Assembly: GCA_016716305.1 (NCBI GenBank)
Contig: JADJWP010000002.1
Coordinates: 2,974,501-3,038,500 of the forward strand
DNA length: 64,000 bases
From: Chloracidobacterium sp.
GTDB lineage: Bacteria > Acidobacteriota > Blastocatellia > Pyrinomonadales > Pyrinomonadaceae
Reading direction: 5' to 3'
Shown here in pieces: positions 1 to 8,673 of the stretch. Every line of letters starts with the position of its first letter. Positions within the stretch are counted from its first letter, which is position 1. Position numbers and translations under genes: made by a program. The notes beneath the pieces were generated by a model, which was given only the letters and a program-made list of their open reading frames with translations, searched no databases and was not told where the DNA came from.

Positions 1-123
1 TCACATATGTATGCATAGCTTTAGCGGAATCGATCTTGCCTTTCAGAAGCGACTGCATTGTAGGGTGTTTGTGAGTTGAGATCGCGAAGTTCGCAAAGGC
101 GATCGAAGACGCGGGATGAAGGA

Positions 124-165
124 AAACAAAAAGGGTTCAGCTCGCGGGAGTCGAGACCAAACCCT
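124..165 (-). terminator. Rho-independent terminator after the S8 peptidase-GNAT pair
   Basis: On the minus strand the arms AGGGTT and AACCCT (160-165 and 132-137) enclose an inner CTCG/CGAG stem, and the hairpin is followed at once by TTTTTGTTTT. It lies about 40 bases past the GNAT stop codon at 203, so it should end that transcript. To its left (1-123) I see no supportable gene. Confidence 0.7.
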
Positions 166-202
166 ATTATCCAACCTATTGCGTTGCAAGTAAAGAACTT
201 TT

Positions 203-1108
203 TCAAAGGAAGATGGTCGTACAGGAACCTGCATTTTCCATTCCGGCCTTCTGAAAAGTCCGATGAGCGTGGGTAAAATCGACATTGCTGAGCAGGCAGA
301 CATTCGACGCCCGACCGAGCAGATCAAGACAGAGCTTGGCGAGGCAGCTTGAACCTACACCCATGCCCCGGAACTCGCGGCCGACGTATACACCTTCCAG
401 ATAGATCACATCTGCAGCTTCAGCAATGATATCCGCCTTGAAAACCAGCTTGCCATCCTCAAATACGACGAACGTCCTGCCCTGTTCGATCCTTCGGAGG
501 ACGCGTTGGATAAAGCCCTCGCGGTCGCGAGCCATCGGGTCGATGCCGGATTCGAGGAAAGCGACCTCGGCATGCGCCCGAGCGATCTGTTCTACTTCTT
601 CTGGCCGGGCGTTTCTGACGTCCCATTCGCAGTCCTGGACCGGAAAGGGAAATCCGATCTGGAACAGAAGTTCGGTGCAAGACAACCGGGGCAGCAGTGT
701 TCCTTTGCCATAGTGGTGGAAGAATGCCGCCGCGTCGTCGTCGGCCGACATTATCAAGTGGATCGGCGTTGAAGACCTGCGTGCTTGATGTGCCAATGCC
801 CGTAATGCTGCGTCGGAGCGTGCTTCGACAAGAGTTGAATGTCCGATCAAGGCAATGCCTTCGATCTCGCCGTTGACGCCGCAATAGCCGTAAAACTCGC
901 CGCGATTGAGCCGGCTTTCGATGCCGTTGTCGATGATCATGCTCGTCATCACGACCGTATGCACCGGACGACGATTGAGAAATGCAAGAACATCGTCGGT
1001 ATCGCTGTCCGTCAGCCTGACCAGCCGCGACATGTCGGTATGGTGCGGCATCGGCACGTATTGGGCGTAGCTCGAGCCTGGTACTGTTCGTGGATCAAGT
1101 GTAAGCAT
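203..1108 (-). CDS. GNAT family N-acetyltransferase
   Basis: A 301-residue protein with a C-terminal GNAT fold: the segment VYVGREFRGMGVGS at about residue 240 is the acetyl-CoA-binding motif A (R/Q-x-x-G-x-G/A), followed by a helix and LLSNVDFTHAHRTFQKAGM, the usual NxxAxxxYxxxGF region. The N-terminal ~140 residues resemble the extra domain of two-domain GNATs of the DUF4081 type. The start ATG has an AAGGAGAG ribosome site nine bases upstream. It begins 41 bases after the S8 peptidase stop on the same strand and is followed by a terminator, so the two are probably co-transcribed. The acceptor substrate cannot be read from the sequence; peptide or small-molecule acetylation are both possible. 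Confidence 0.8.
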   Translation of the reverse strand: MLTLDPRTVPGSSYAQYVPMPHHTDMSRLVRLTDSDTDDVLAFLNRRPVHTVVMTSMIIDNGIESRLNRGEFYGYCGVNGEIEGIALIGHSTLVEARSDAALRALAHQARRSSTPIHLIMSADDDAAAFFHHYGKGTLLPRLSCTELLFQIGFPFPVQDCEWDVRNARPEEVEQIARAHAEVAFLESGIDPMARDREGFIQRVLRRIEQGRTFVVFEDGKLVFKADIIAEAADVIYLEGVYVGREFRGMGVGSSCLAKLCLDLLGRASNVCLLSNVDFTHAHRTFQKAGMENAGSCTTIFL

Positions 1109-1149
1109 TTGTTCTCTCCTTCCTTTTGGATCGAGAAGTAAGACTGTGA

Positions 1150-3732
1150 CTACTCCATTCCCGGAGTGTCGTCGCCCAATAAGATGCTGTCACCTATCAA
1201 CACACCATCACCGATAAGCACGCCGTCGCCGATGAGCACGCCGTCGCCGATAAGCACACCGTCGCCGACAAGCACACCGTCGCCGACGAGAACGCCGTCG
1301 CCGACCAGCACGCCGTCACCAACGAGGACGCCGTCGCCGACAAGAACGCCGTATGAAAGAACCGGGGTACCCGAACCGACCGCACCGCCGTTGCTCAGCA
1401 TGACGGTCTGGCTAAGCGAAAGACCCGACGTGTAGTACGTATTCGTATTAAAGACCAAAGAGGAACCGCTGACCGTCAGGCCAAGGCTCGCTATATTCTC
1501 ACGTTTGTAAACCGTCTGGAACTGTGAGATCAGATTTTGTCCCGAGATGAATGCATGATTCGCAAACATTATCTGCGACCAACTGAACGTATTTCCCGCG
1601 ATCGTGGTCGTCGGGGTCGGAGCGGTCCAACCGGACGGGACCATCGATGAGCCTTTCGCTAATGTCTGAAAATCGACATCAGCCCGGAGCGAACGTGCGA
1701 GCCTGACCGCTCCCTCGATATTGAGCTGGCCTGCACCCTGCTGATACATATCGGCACCGGCGAGCGGCCTGGCCGTGTACTGAAGGATCATCTTGACCAT
1801 ACCGGGCGTCAGTTTTGGATTCACATGCATCAAGAGTGCTGATGCACCGGATACGACCGGAGCAGACATCGAAGTGCCGCTCATGTACATCATTCTCTCT
1901 GACGAGGGCGTCAGAAGATCGTTTGCGAGATTCAGGGTCGGATTTAGGACCGACATCAGATTCCCGTTGGATTTGTGCGAAACGATCTTGTTGCCCGGAG
2001 CCACGAGATCGGGCTTAAGCAGGTTGTCAAAAACACGCGTTCCGTTCGAGTTGATATACGAACTGCGGGTCGGGCCGCGCGAACTGAACGAAGCGATCGA
2101 ATCATCAGCAGGCGATGCCGTGCCGTAGCTGTTGCTCGCGCCGACAGTTATCACATACGGACTGTTGCCGGGCGACTTTATGCGGCCGTAAGCTTGTTGA
2201 CCCGTGCTGGTCTTCCCGAGGTTGCCGGCTGCCGCAATCACAACGATCCCGGCGTTCACGAGTTCCTTGACCTTGACGCAAACCGGATCGTTCGTGTAGG
2301 TATCGAGAGCCTCGGTCCCAAGGCTAAGGTTGACCACCTTGATGTTATGGGCGGCACGATTCTGGAGAACCCAATTGAGTCCGTTCAACAGCCAGGAGGT
2401 CTGGCCTTCGCCGCTGTCGTTCAGGACCTTTACGCTGATGATCTTGGCTGAGGGAGCGATCCCGCGATATGCACCGCTGTTGTCCGACGAGCTGCCGGCT
2501 GCGATACCGGCGACGTGCGTTCCATGTCCGTAGTTGTCCGACGTTGCCGAAATGTTCGACGACGTGAAATTGACATTCGCCGCGATCCGCGACGTTGAGC
2601 CGTTCTTGAATCCTTTGTGATCGGTGTAGATACCCGAATCGAGTACCGCGATACCGATCCCATTGCCATCGAGCGTGTAGGCCGAACGCGAACCGTTTGC
2701 CGGCTGTGACCGTACCAGGGTCGCGCCGATCGTATCTTCGATATGGCCAGTGGTCTGCGTTTTGCGGTCGGGCGAGAGGTAATTGATCATCCCGCTCTGC
2801 GAAAGCGAAGCAACGGAGCGCAGCGGCAATTCAATAACGAGCGTATTGCTCGTCCCGATGCGATCGGTGATGCGGACATCGCTCGCCGCGAGCATTGCGC
2901 GGAACGCCGGGTTATCAGCATTCTTAGCTTGCAGGACTGCACCGATCCGCTGGTTCCCATCTGAACCGGCATCGATCATGGCGCGGATGTCGCTCGAGAT
3001 GTTATCGCCGCGGTAGCTTTCTGCAGCATTGCCACCCGTCGGCTCGGCATCGTTTGCCGCCGACTGCCCGCCGAGGATCTCGATGGCTTCGAAGATGCTA
3101 TTCAGCTCTTTGTCAGCTTCGATCTTCTGTGTATAGTCTGATCTCGAGCTGCCGCCGATAATGCGGATATCCTGTTTTGCGATGGATCCGATGAGCGCTG
3201 CGGATGCCTTTTCAAGTGAAAGTACATAAGGAAGCTCGTCAACAAAGAGGATCGAACGCTCGCTGCTCGCGGCAGCTGCCTCAAGAGCTTCTGCTATCCG
3301 ATCTGCGATCTCGGACTGGCTTTTGGCTGTCGCATAGATCGTATCTATCTCGAGCTTCTTGATCGAAAAACCGGCAAGCTCGCTGCTCGAAACGCCTTTG
3401 GCGATGCGAAGCGCAAGCTGCTCGACGATCCGTTCCTGATACTCGCCTTTTTCGTCAACGATCACGGGTTGACGCGAACCATTACCGGCTAAAGCCTTCA
3501 TAAGGCGATTGGTATCGCCCTCGAAGCTTAGGTCTTCCCGCAGTCTTCCTTCACGGCCAAGCTGGGTAAGATCGATGGTGTGGTTAACGTCGGCCGCGGT
3601 GGGGGCGGCTACGGGGTCGTTATGACGGACGATCGCATTAGCGAAGATCACGTTCGACATAAAGAACGCGACGATCAAGGTGAGGGAAATCGTCTCTCTG
3701 ATCTTGGAAAGATGATTTGCTGACAATCTCAT
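1150..3732 (-). CDS. Secreted subtilisin-like serine peptidase (S8) with hexapeptide-repeat tail
   Basis: An 860-residue secreted peptidase. I place the start at 3732, not further upstream, because AGGAG sits seven bases before that ATG and the protein then opens with a signal peptide (about residues 1-33, ending FANA). Residues ~35-330 form a long propeptide-like region whose end (LVIELPLRSVASLSQSG) resembles an I9 inhibitor strand. The catalytic triad of family S8 is intact: Asp365 in AVLDSGI, His403 in GHGTHVAG, Ser621 in SGTSMSAP, plus the oxyanion Asn in AAAGN. After the catalytic domain comes about 120 residues without recognised motifs and then ten tandem hexapeptides (residues 796-855). 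It probably degrades extracellular protein; the tail may anchor or oligomerise it. The GNAT gene follows 41 bases downstream. Confidence 0.93.
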   Translation of the reverse strand: MRLSANHLSKIRETISLTLIVAFFMSNVIFANAIVRHNDPVAAPTAADVNHTIDLTQLGREGRLREDLSFEGDTNRLMKALAGNGSRQPVIVDEKGEYQERIVEQLALRIAKGVSSSELAGFSIKKLEIDTIYATAKSQSEIADRIAEALEAAAASSERSILFVDELPYVLSLEKASAALIGSIAKQDIRIIGGSSRSDYTQKIEADKELNSIFEAIEILGGQSAANDAEPTGGNAAESYRGDNISSDIRAMIDAGSDGNQRIGAVLQAKNADNPAFRAMLAASDVRITDRIGTSNTLVIELPLRSVASLSQSGMINYLSPDRKTQTTGHIEDTIGATLVRSQPANGSRSAYTLDGNGIGIAVLDSGIYTDHKGFKNGSTSRIAANVNFTSSNISATSDNYGHGTHVAGIAAGSSSDNSGAYRGIAPSAKIISVKVLNDSGEGQTSWLLNGLNWVLQNRAAHNIKVVNLSLGTEALDTYTNDPVCVKVKELVNAGIVVIAAAGNLGKTSTGQQAYGRIKSPGNSPYVITVGASNSYGTASPADDSIASFSSRGPTRSSYINSNGTRVFDNLLKPDLVAPGNKIVSHKSNGNLMSVLNPTLNLANDLLTPSSERMMYMSGTSMSAPVVSGASALLMHVNPKLTPGMVKMILQYTARPLAGADMYQQGAGQLNIEGAVRLARSLRADVDFQTLAKGSSMVPSGWTAPTPTTTIAGNTFSWSQIMFANHAFISGQNLISQFQTVYKRENIASLGLTVSGSSLVFNTNTYYTSGLSLSQTVMLSNGGAVGSGTPVLSYGVLVGDGVLVGDGVLVGDGVLVGDGVLVGDGVLIGDGVLIGDGVLIGDGVLIGDSILLGDDTPGME
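1168..1347 (-). repeat. Ten in-frame 18-bp repeats encoding (VLVGDG)n
   Basis: Ten consecutive 18-base units, with third-position variation only in part, encode VLVGDG five times, VLIGDG three times, then VLIGDS and ILLGDD. Read in register as I-G-D-G-V-L the unit fits the left-handed beta-helix hexapeptide rule [LIV]-[GAED]-x-x-[STAV]-x. The repeats stop five residues before the C terminus of the S8 peptidase. Such an array is prone to copy-number change by slippage. Confidence 0.95.
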
Positions 3733-3916
3733 GGTTAAGCTCCTGTTTCGAATCACCAACGTGGCGACATACGCCATCGCGTTTTCTATATCAAGGAGCG
3801 TGCCATCATCGTAAATGCGACAAACACTAGGGTTAGCATTTTGCGGACGGTCAGGGGCAAGGCCGGGTTGATGCAGGTTGAACGGAAGTTCCGGTCAAAT
3901 TGACCGAATGGAAATG

Positions 3917-3948
3917 AAAAAGGAAAGCTGACGGCAGCTTTCCTTTTT
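3917..3948. terminator. Bidirectional Rho-independent terminator downstream of mdh
   Basis: A perfect 14-bp stem (AAAAAGGAAAGCTG / CAGCTTTCCTTTTT) with a four-base loop ACGG. Both strands end in a T-run. The minus-strand reading starts 24 bases after the mdh stop codon, so it should terminate mdh. Confidence 0.85.
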
Positions 3949-3971
3949 CGATAATGAGATCGGGGCGTTGA

Positions 3972-4904
3972 TCAGATCTCGAGGATGTCGACCAACTCCT
4001 GAACCGCAGCCGCGCTCTTGTGCAGAGCGGCTCGTTCTTCATTCGTCAGGCTGATCTCGATGATCTGCTCGACACCGTTCTTGCCGAGCTTGACCGGTAC
4101 GCCGACGAAGAGATTGCTGACGCCGTATTCGCCCTCGAGGAAGACCGCACATGGAAGGATCTTTTTCTTATCTTTAAGGATCGCTTCGCACATTTCGACA
4201 GCACCGAGCGACGGTGCGTAGTAGGCCGAACCGGTCTTGAGCAAACCGACGATCTCAGCGCCGCCATTCGCGGTACGCGTAACGATCGCGTCGATCGTTT
4301 CTTTCGGAAGCAATTCGGTTATCGGGATGCCCGCACAGGTCGAATAGCGCGGCAGCGGTACCATTGTGTCGCCATGGCCGCCGAGTACGAAGGCCGTTAC
4401 ATTCTCGACGGAAACGTTCAAGGCTTCGGCGAGGAAACACCGCATTCGTGCGGCATCCAGGACGCCCGCCATTCCCATAACGCGATTCTTCGGGAAGCCC
4501 GAGCGGCGGAATGCCACCTGGGTCATCGCGTCGAGGGGGTTTGAAACGACGATGATAAATGCGTTTGGCGAATACTTTGCGACCTGATCGGTTACCTGCC
4601 CGACGATATCCGAGTTCGTCTTCAACAGGTCGTCGCGGCTCATTCCCGGTTTACGGGGAAGTCCGGCCGTGATGATGACGACATCAGAATCGGCAGTCGC
4701 CTCATACGTGTTCGACCCAACGAGCTTGACGTCAAAACCGTCGATCGGTGCGGCCTGAGCCAGGTCAAGCGACTTGCCCTGAGGCGTTCCTTCGACGATG
4801 TCGACCAATACGACATCCGCGAGTTCCTTACTTGCGATCCAATGTGCGGCGGTCGCACCGACGTTTCCGGCGCCGACGACCGTAACTTTATGTCTTCCAG
4901 CCAT
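3972..4904 (-). CDS. mdh: Malate dehydrogenase (LDH-like type)
   Basis: A 310-residue NAD-dependent malate dehydrogenase, interconverting malate and oxaloacetate in the TCA cycle. The Rossmann motif GAGNVG is at 11-16, with Asp35 placed to bind the NAD ribose. The mobile loop reads GLPRKPGMSRDDLL: Arg84 occupies the position that selects malate over lactate, and Arg90 is the second substrate arginine. Catalytic His177 lies in GGHGDTMVPL. Length and motifs match the bacterial LDH-like MDH group. AGGAAGG precedes the start. It stands alone, with its own terminator and a plausible promoter. Confidence 0.95.
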   Translation of the reverse strand: MAGRHKVTVVGAGNVGATAAHWIASKELADVVLVDIVEGTPQGKSLDLAQAAPIDGFDVKLVGSNTYEATADSDVVIITAGLPRKPGMSRDDLLKTNSDIVGQVTDQVAKYSPNAFIIVVSNPLDAMTQVAFRRSGFPKNRVMGMAGVLDAARMRCFLAEALNVSVENVTAFVLGGHGDTMVPLPRYSTCAGIPITELLPKETIDAIVTRTANGGAEIVGLLKTGSAYYAPSLGAVEMCEAILKDKKKILPCAVFLEGEYGVSNLFVGVPVKLGKNGVEQIIEISLTNEERAALHKSAAAVQELVDILEI

Positions 4905-4950
4905 TTTTAAACCTTCCTGTTAAGTAATATTCGGTTGTGATAAAGACCTA

Positions 4951-4979
4951 ATTTTGGCATAGTTAGGGCGAAACATCAA
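4951..4979 (-). promoter_or_regulatory. Possible sigma70-type promoter for mdh
   Basis: On the minus strand TTGATG, a 17-base spacer, then CAAAAT, placed about 47 bases upstream of the mdh start. The -35 matches at four or five positions and the -10 at four of six. Assignment is by sequence resemblance only. Confidence 0.35.
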
Positions 4980-5057
4980 AAACGTTGACGATCGGCGGTC
5001 AGCGACCCGGGTTTTTGGCGGGATGCCGCATGATCTAAGCAAAACAACCGGAAAAAT

Positions 5058-6578
5058 ATGAGACGAACGTTCATGCAATGGGCCGGAGCAATTGCCCTTG
5101 CCTCACTCCTGACCTGCAATTCGGCATTCGGACAATCAGGACCTTTGTCGCAAAGCGGCAAACGGCTCAAGCGGATCGTTGTTCGCAATGCAATGGTCGT
5201 CGACGGAAGCGGAAAGCCCGCGGCTGGCCCATTTGACATCGTCGTTGAGAACGATCTGATCACGCAGATCGTCGGCCTTGATCCGGTCGCGGTCAAAGAC
5301 GGCACCGCACGGCGCCCGGCTGCGGGCGAACTAGATATTGATGCAACCGGAAAATATGTCTTGCCGGGACTGATCAACCTTCACGGCCACACCCATGATG
5401 AGCGGGGCGGCAAGCCAATGCCGGTCGAATATGTAACGAAACTCTGGCTCGCCTGCGGCATCACGACGGTCCGCGATGCCTGGGCAACGCAGAAGATACT
5501 TGGTTATCGTGATCGGATCGCTGCCGGAACACTGGTCGGGCCGCGGATATATGCATACGGCGGCTTTCCGGCGCCCAACCTTCATACTGCTGAACAAGTA
5601 CGACAGCGCGTTCGCGACCTCAAAGCCGCGGGATATGACGGCATAAAGCTCTACACCATCGACCGCGATCTGATGACGGCAATGATGGACGAGGCAAAAA
5701 AGCAGGGCATGCGTGTGATGCATCACGTCGGGGTCGAGGAGACGAACGCGTGGGACGACATCAAATTGGGCACGGCCAGCATCGAGCATTGGTACGGCGT
5801 ACCGGATGCTGCGATCGAAAGCGGCCGACAGAATTTTCCGTCGAGCTACAACTACAACAACGAAGTTGACCGGTTTCGGTATGCTGGCCGGCTCTGGCGC
5901 GAGGCAAACTGGGATAAATTAATGCAAGTGTTGGATGGCATGGCAGAGGCCGGTGTCGCCTGGAACCCGACACTTGTGATCTACGAGGCATCGCGAGACC
6001 TGCAGAGGGCTCAAACGAATCCGGCCTTTAAGGACTACCTTCACCCTGTCCTTGAAGAATATTTCCGGCCAAATCCTGCAAATCACGGCTCTTACTTTAT
6101 CGGCTGGAGTTCGACCGACGAGGCGTTTTGGAAGGAGAATTACCGGATCTGGATGAAGGCACTTTACGAATTTGAGCGGCGAGGCGGCGTCATCGGAGCC
6201 GGTGAAGACGCCGGGTTCATTTACCAGCTGTACGGCTTTGGTTTGATCCGCGAACTTGAACTCCATCAGGAAGCCGGTTTTCATCCTCTCAAGGTGATAC
6301 AGCATGCAACGAGCAACAACGCAAAGATATTGGGTCGGGAGGCGACGATCGGGCGAATCCGCGTCGGTTTCAAGGCTGACCTCATTGTGGTGAACGGAAA
6401 TCCGCTCGAGAATTTCAAGGTATTGTATCCGACAGGGATCGAGGAAATTCGGGACGGGAAGATCTTCAAGACGGGCGGCATCGAATGGACATTAAAGGAC
6501 GGCATTCCGTATCACGCTCCGACTCTCGCCGCCGAGGTGCGCGATATCGTTGCAACTGCGAAAAGCGAAACAAAATGA
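5058..6578 (+). CDS. Exported amidohydrolase family metal-dependent hydrolase
   Basis: A 506-residue protein with an N-terminal signal peptide (about 1-25, ending SAFG|Q) and an amidohydrolase-superfamily TIM barrel. Metal ligands are visible: the strand-1 motif LHGHTH (His109, His111), a later histidine in RVMHHVGVEE, His in TASIEHWYG, and the C-terminal ATSNNAKILG...GRIRVGFKADLIVVNGNP segment typical of imidazolonepropionase/prolidase-like members, which returns to the beta-sandwich. Such exported enzymes often act as peptidases or isoaspartyl/Xaa-Pro-type hydrolases, but the substrate cannot be told here. Monocistronic, with a strong terminator 45 bases after the stop. Confidence 0.87.
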   Translation: MRRTFMQWAGAIALASLLTCNSAFGQSGPLSQSGKRLKRIVVRNAMVVDGSGKPAAGPFDIVVENDLITQIVGLDPVAVKDGTARRPAAGELDIDATGKYVLPGLINLHGHTHDERGGKPMPVEYVTKLWLACGITTVRDAWATQKILGYRDRIAAGTLVGPRIYAYGGFPAPNLHTAEQVRQRVRDLKAAGYDGIKLYTIDRDLMTAMMDEAKKQGMRVMHHVGVEETNAWDDIKLGTASIEHWYGVPDAAIESGRQNFPSSYNYNNEVDRFRYAGRLWREANWDKLMQVLDGMAEAGVAWNPTLVIYEASRDLQRAQTNPAFKDYLHPVLEEYFRPNPANHGSYFIGWSSTDEAFWKENYRIWMKALYEFERRGGVIGAGEDAGFIYQLYGFGLIRELELHQEAGFHPLKVIQHATSNNAKILGREATIGRIRVGFKADLIVVNGNPLENFKVLYPTGIEEIRDGKIFKTGGIEWTLKDGIPYHAPTLAAEVRDIVATAKSETK

Positions 6579-6623
6579 TCGCCTGGCAAGAATAAAAACA
6601 CGTGTACGTTCGATCGAACAGAA

Positions 6624-6659
6624 AAAGTCCGGTGTGCTCTCCCCTTCACACCGGACTTT
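6624..6659. terminator. Bidirectional Rho-independent terminator
   Basis: A perfect 13-bp stem AAAGTCCGGTGTG / CACACCGGACTTT around a ten-base loop. The plus strand reads on into TTTCTC and the minus strand into TTTTTCTGTTC. It separates the amidohydrolase (plus) from the converging secreted-protein genes (minus). The remaining 200 bases to 6865 show no gene I can support. Confidence 0.85.
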
Positions 6660-6865
6660 CTCGATCTGGCCGTAAGTTTCCTGGCGGCCAAGTCTTTTGT
6701 CAATATCTAATAAAGCAACGTGTGTGCCAAAGCCTTTGCGGGTCGGGGCGATCCAAGATTGCCGATAATTACGCTATCTCACCACTCCAGCGATCAGTTG
6801 GTCCTGCACAAGCTAAACAATATCGTCTGCCGACTGCACCATTTCGGGCGATGCGGACCGCGGGA

Positions 6866-7453
6866 CTATTGCAGGATCGGATGCCCTCCGCCCTGACTGT
6901 GGTCGGCGGTCTGAGCGTATCGCCGGCGATCGTTGTGATAGAGCACCAGATGTTCGCCTTCGAACCGAACAAGGTCCGAGACGCGGCCAAATTCCTTTGT
7001 ATGCTCTGCGATCACAAATGCCATCGGGTTGTTGGCGATGACCATCCCCGACGCGTATATATATCCGCCTTTGTCATACTCGGTTCCTGCATACTGTGCC
7101 GCACCTACCGCGATGTCCGGTGAATAGTTTCCCGCACTATCTTTTATCCGGTCGGCCTTGCCTATGAAGATCGAATAGTCAGAGTAGTTCAATCGCCTGT
7201 TATAACGGTTCTTTCGTGAAACCGCGAATAGATCGGTCAGGCCCCTGTCGATCGCCGCCAACATCGCCGCGCTCGGCCTCGAGGTCGAATAAACGTATGC
7301 GCCACGCGGAGTCCGGACAGCGACCCTGAATTGGTCACCTGTCACCCGTTCGGCCTCGGCGAGCACCGCCCGATTCTGTCCGGTTGCCCCGTCCGCAAAA
7401 GCGCCAACGGAAAAGAACACTAAGCTAAATGAGAGTAAGTTTCTAATCTTCAT
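6866..7453 (-). CDS. Secreted protein of unknown function
   Basis: A 195-residue exported protein I do not recognise. The start at 7453 is chosen because AGGAG lies eight bases upstream and the product then begins MKIRNLLSFSLVFFSVGAFA, a clean signal peptide. The mature part is a mixed alpha/beta chain rich in Arg and Tyr (RKNRYNRRLNYSDYSIFIG), with no cysteine pair or catalytic motif visible. It ends in a Gly-rich tail. It follows the VWFA-like gene by about 115 bases on the same strand and may share its transcript. Role unknown. Confidence 0.7.
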   Translation of the reverse strand: MKIRNLLSFSLVFFSVGAFADGATGQNRAVLAEAERVTGDQFRVAVRTPRGAYVYSTSRPSAAMLAAIDRGLTDLFAVSRKNRYNRRLNYSDYSIFIGKADRIKDSAGNYSPDIAVGAAQYAGTEYDKGGYIYASGMVIANNPMAFVIAEHTKEFGRVSDLVRFEGEHLVLYHNDRRRYAQTADHSQGGGHPILQ

Positions 7454-7568
7454 ATCTGCGCTCCTCGTTGATGTATACGATAATAGCAATCTGCGAGCCA
7501 GAAAAAGAAAGTGCTGATACGGGAGCAGCACTTTCCAATTGAAAACGATCTCCGAAGCAAACACTGTG

Positions 7569-8525
7569 TCATTTGACCGTGTAACCCTTCGGGTGCAATA
7601 GGTTTACGTCGAAATCTGTCGTGACCTCGATATTTCTAAACCCTTTCCCGCTCGATGAGCTGCGATATGTGATCAGCCACTGATGGCGAAGCAGATCGTT
7701 AAGCTCGCGGAAATAAGGCGAAAAGGTGACAAAGTCCATCCCTGAAAAGAATGCGGCCCCGCCCGTCTCATCTGCAAGCCTTAGAAGAGATCCCTGGCCG
7801 TAATTCACGGCCAGCCGGCTAAAACTTGTGTATGCGACGGATGGAGCGTAGAACGTAAAGACGGCAACCTTTTCTCGCTGAGCAGTAGCGATCGCCCGAT
7901 CAAGGCTCAGCGACGAATACGGCGATCCGAATCTTATTCCGCCCGAAGCATCGAGACCATCAGAGATAAAGAGAACCACGTTCGGGCCTTCCTTTAGCGA
8001 TCCGAATTGCTTGAGTACCTCGTTCAGACCATAGTATGGAGTTGAACCTGCAACCGAAATGCTGCTAGCCAGTATCCTGAACGATGCGGCAGCCATTTCC
8101 ATATCCGTCGTAAATTGTTGACGAACCTGCATATTACCGCCGGAGATATGCGCGGTCATTATTTTTGACCCGGCCGGCAGCGACTTGATGAATTCGCGAA
8201 TCTCCGGAATTTCGTTGTTAACATGCATGACCAAATCATCTTGAATGACAACTGCAATATTGATTGGGGTAGCGGACACCTTCCGGACGTCAACGATCGT
8301 CTGGTCTTTCTTATTCTCAAGGACCGCAAAATCCGTTGGTTGGAGATTGTCGATGATCGCCCTTGAACGGTCGCTTGTCGGAGCCGCCGTCACAAGAATC
8401 GATACGTTGTTGGGGTCTTTTCTGCCCTTTTCCTGAGTAAATGCGGGAACGACCAGAATCAACAACAACAACGCGAGAACCGGCAGAAACCCCTTTGAGG
8501 GCGCTGAGATCATCTTGTTTTTCAT
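7569..8525 (-). CDS. Exported VWFA-domain protein of the acidobacterial type
   Basis: A 318-residue protein with a signal peptide (about 1-30) and the layout of the Acidobacteria VWFA family: a short N-terminal beta domain ending LQPTDFAVLENKKDQTIVDV, then a von Willebrand factor A domain (about 85-280) with the VVLFISDGLDASGG strand. The first MIDAS motif DxSxS is not conserved: its place reads VVIQDDLVMHV, so metal binding may be lost or altered. AGGAGGTG precedes the start. These proteins are thought to mediate protein contacts in the cell envelope; the partner is unknown. The unknown secreted protein at 6866-7453 is directly downstream. Confidence 0.85.
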   Translation of the reverse strand: MKNKMISAPSKGFLPVLALLLLILVVPAFTQEKGRKDPNNVSILVTAAPTSDRSRAIIDNLQPTDFAVLENKKDQTIVDVRKVSATPINIAVVIQDDLVMHVNNEIPEIREFIKSLPAGSKIMTAHISGGNMQVRQQFTTDMEMAAASFRILASSISVAGSTPYYGLNEVLKQFGSLKEGPNVVLFISDGLDASGGIRFGSPYSSLSLDRAIATAQREKVAVFTFYAPSVAYTSFSRLAVNYGQGSLLRLADETGGAAFFSGMDFVTFSPYFRELNDLLRHQWLITYRSSSSGKGFRNIEVTTDFDVNLLHPKGYTVK

Positions 8526-8673
8526 TTCACACCTCCTAACTTAGAAGGGCCGCCAATGCAACCCTTCTCCTTTTGCTTACTCAATGCCGTAACTACTACC
8601 TATCTCGGCTGACATTTGTCGGCACATGAGCCGAATCACGACGGGTTGCCGTCGTTTTCCGACCCGCGCATGA

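Noticed and set aside
1168..1347. Regularly spaced short repeats that could suggest a CRISPR array
   Set aside because: The units are contiguous 18-mers without spacers and are in frame with the S8 peptidase.
6602..7123. Open frame of 173 codons on the plus strand
   Set aside because: It starts inside a terminator hairpin and runs antisense to the secreted-protein gene.
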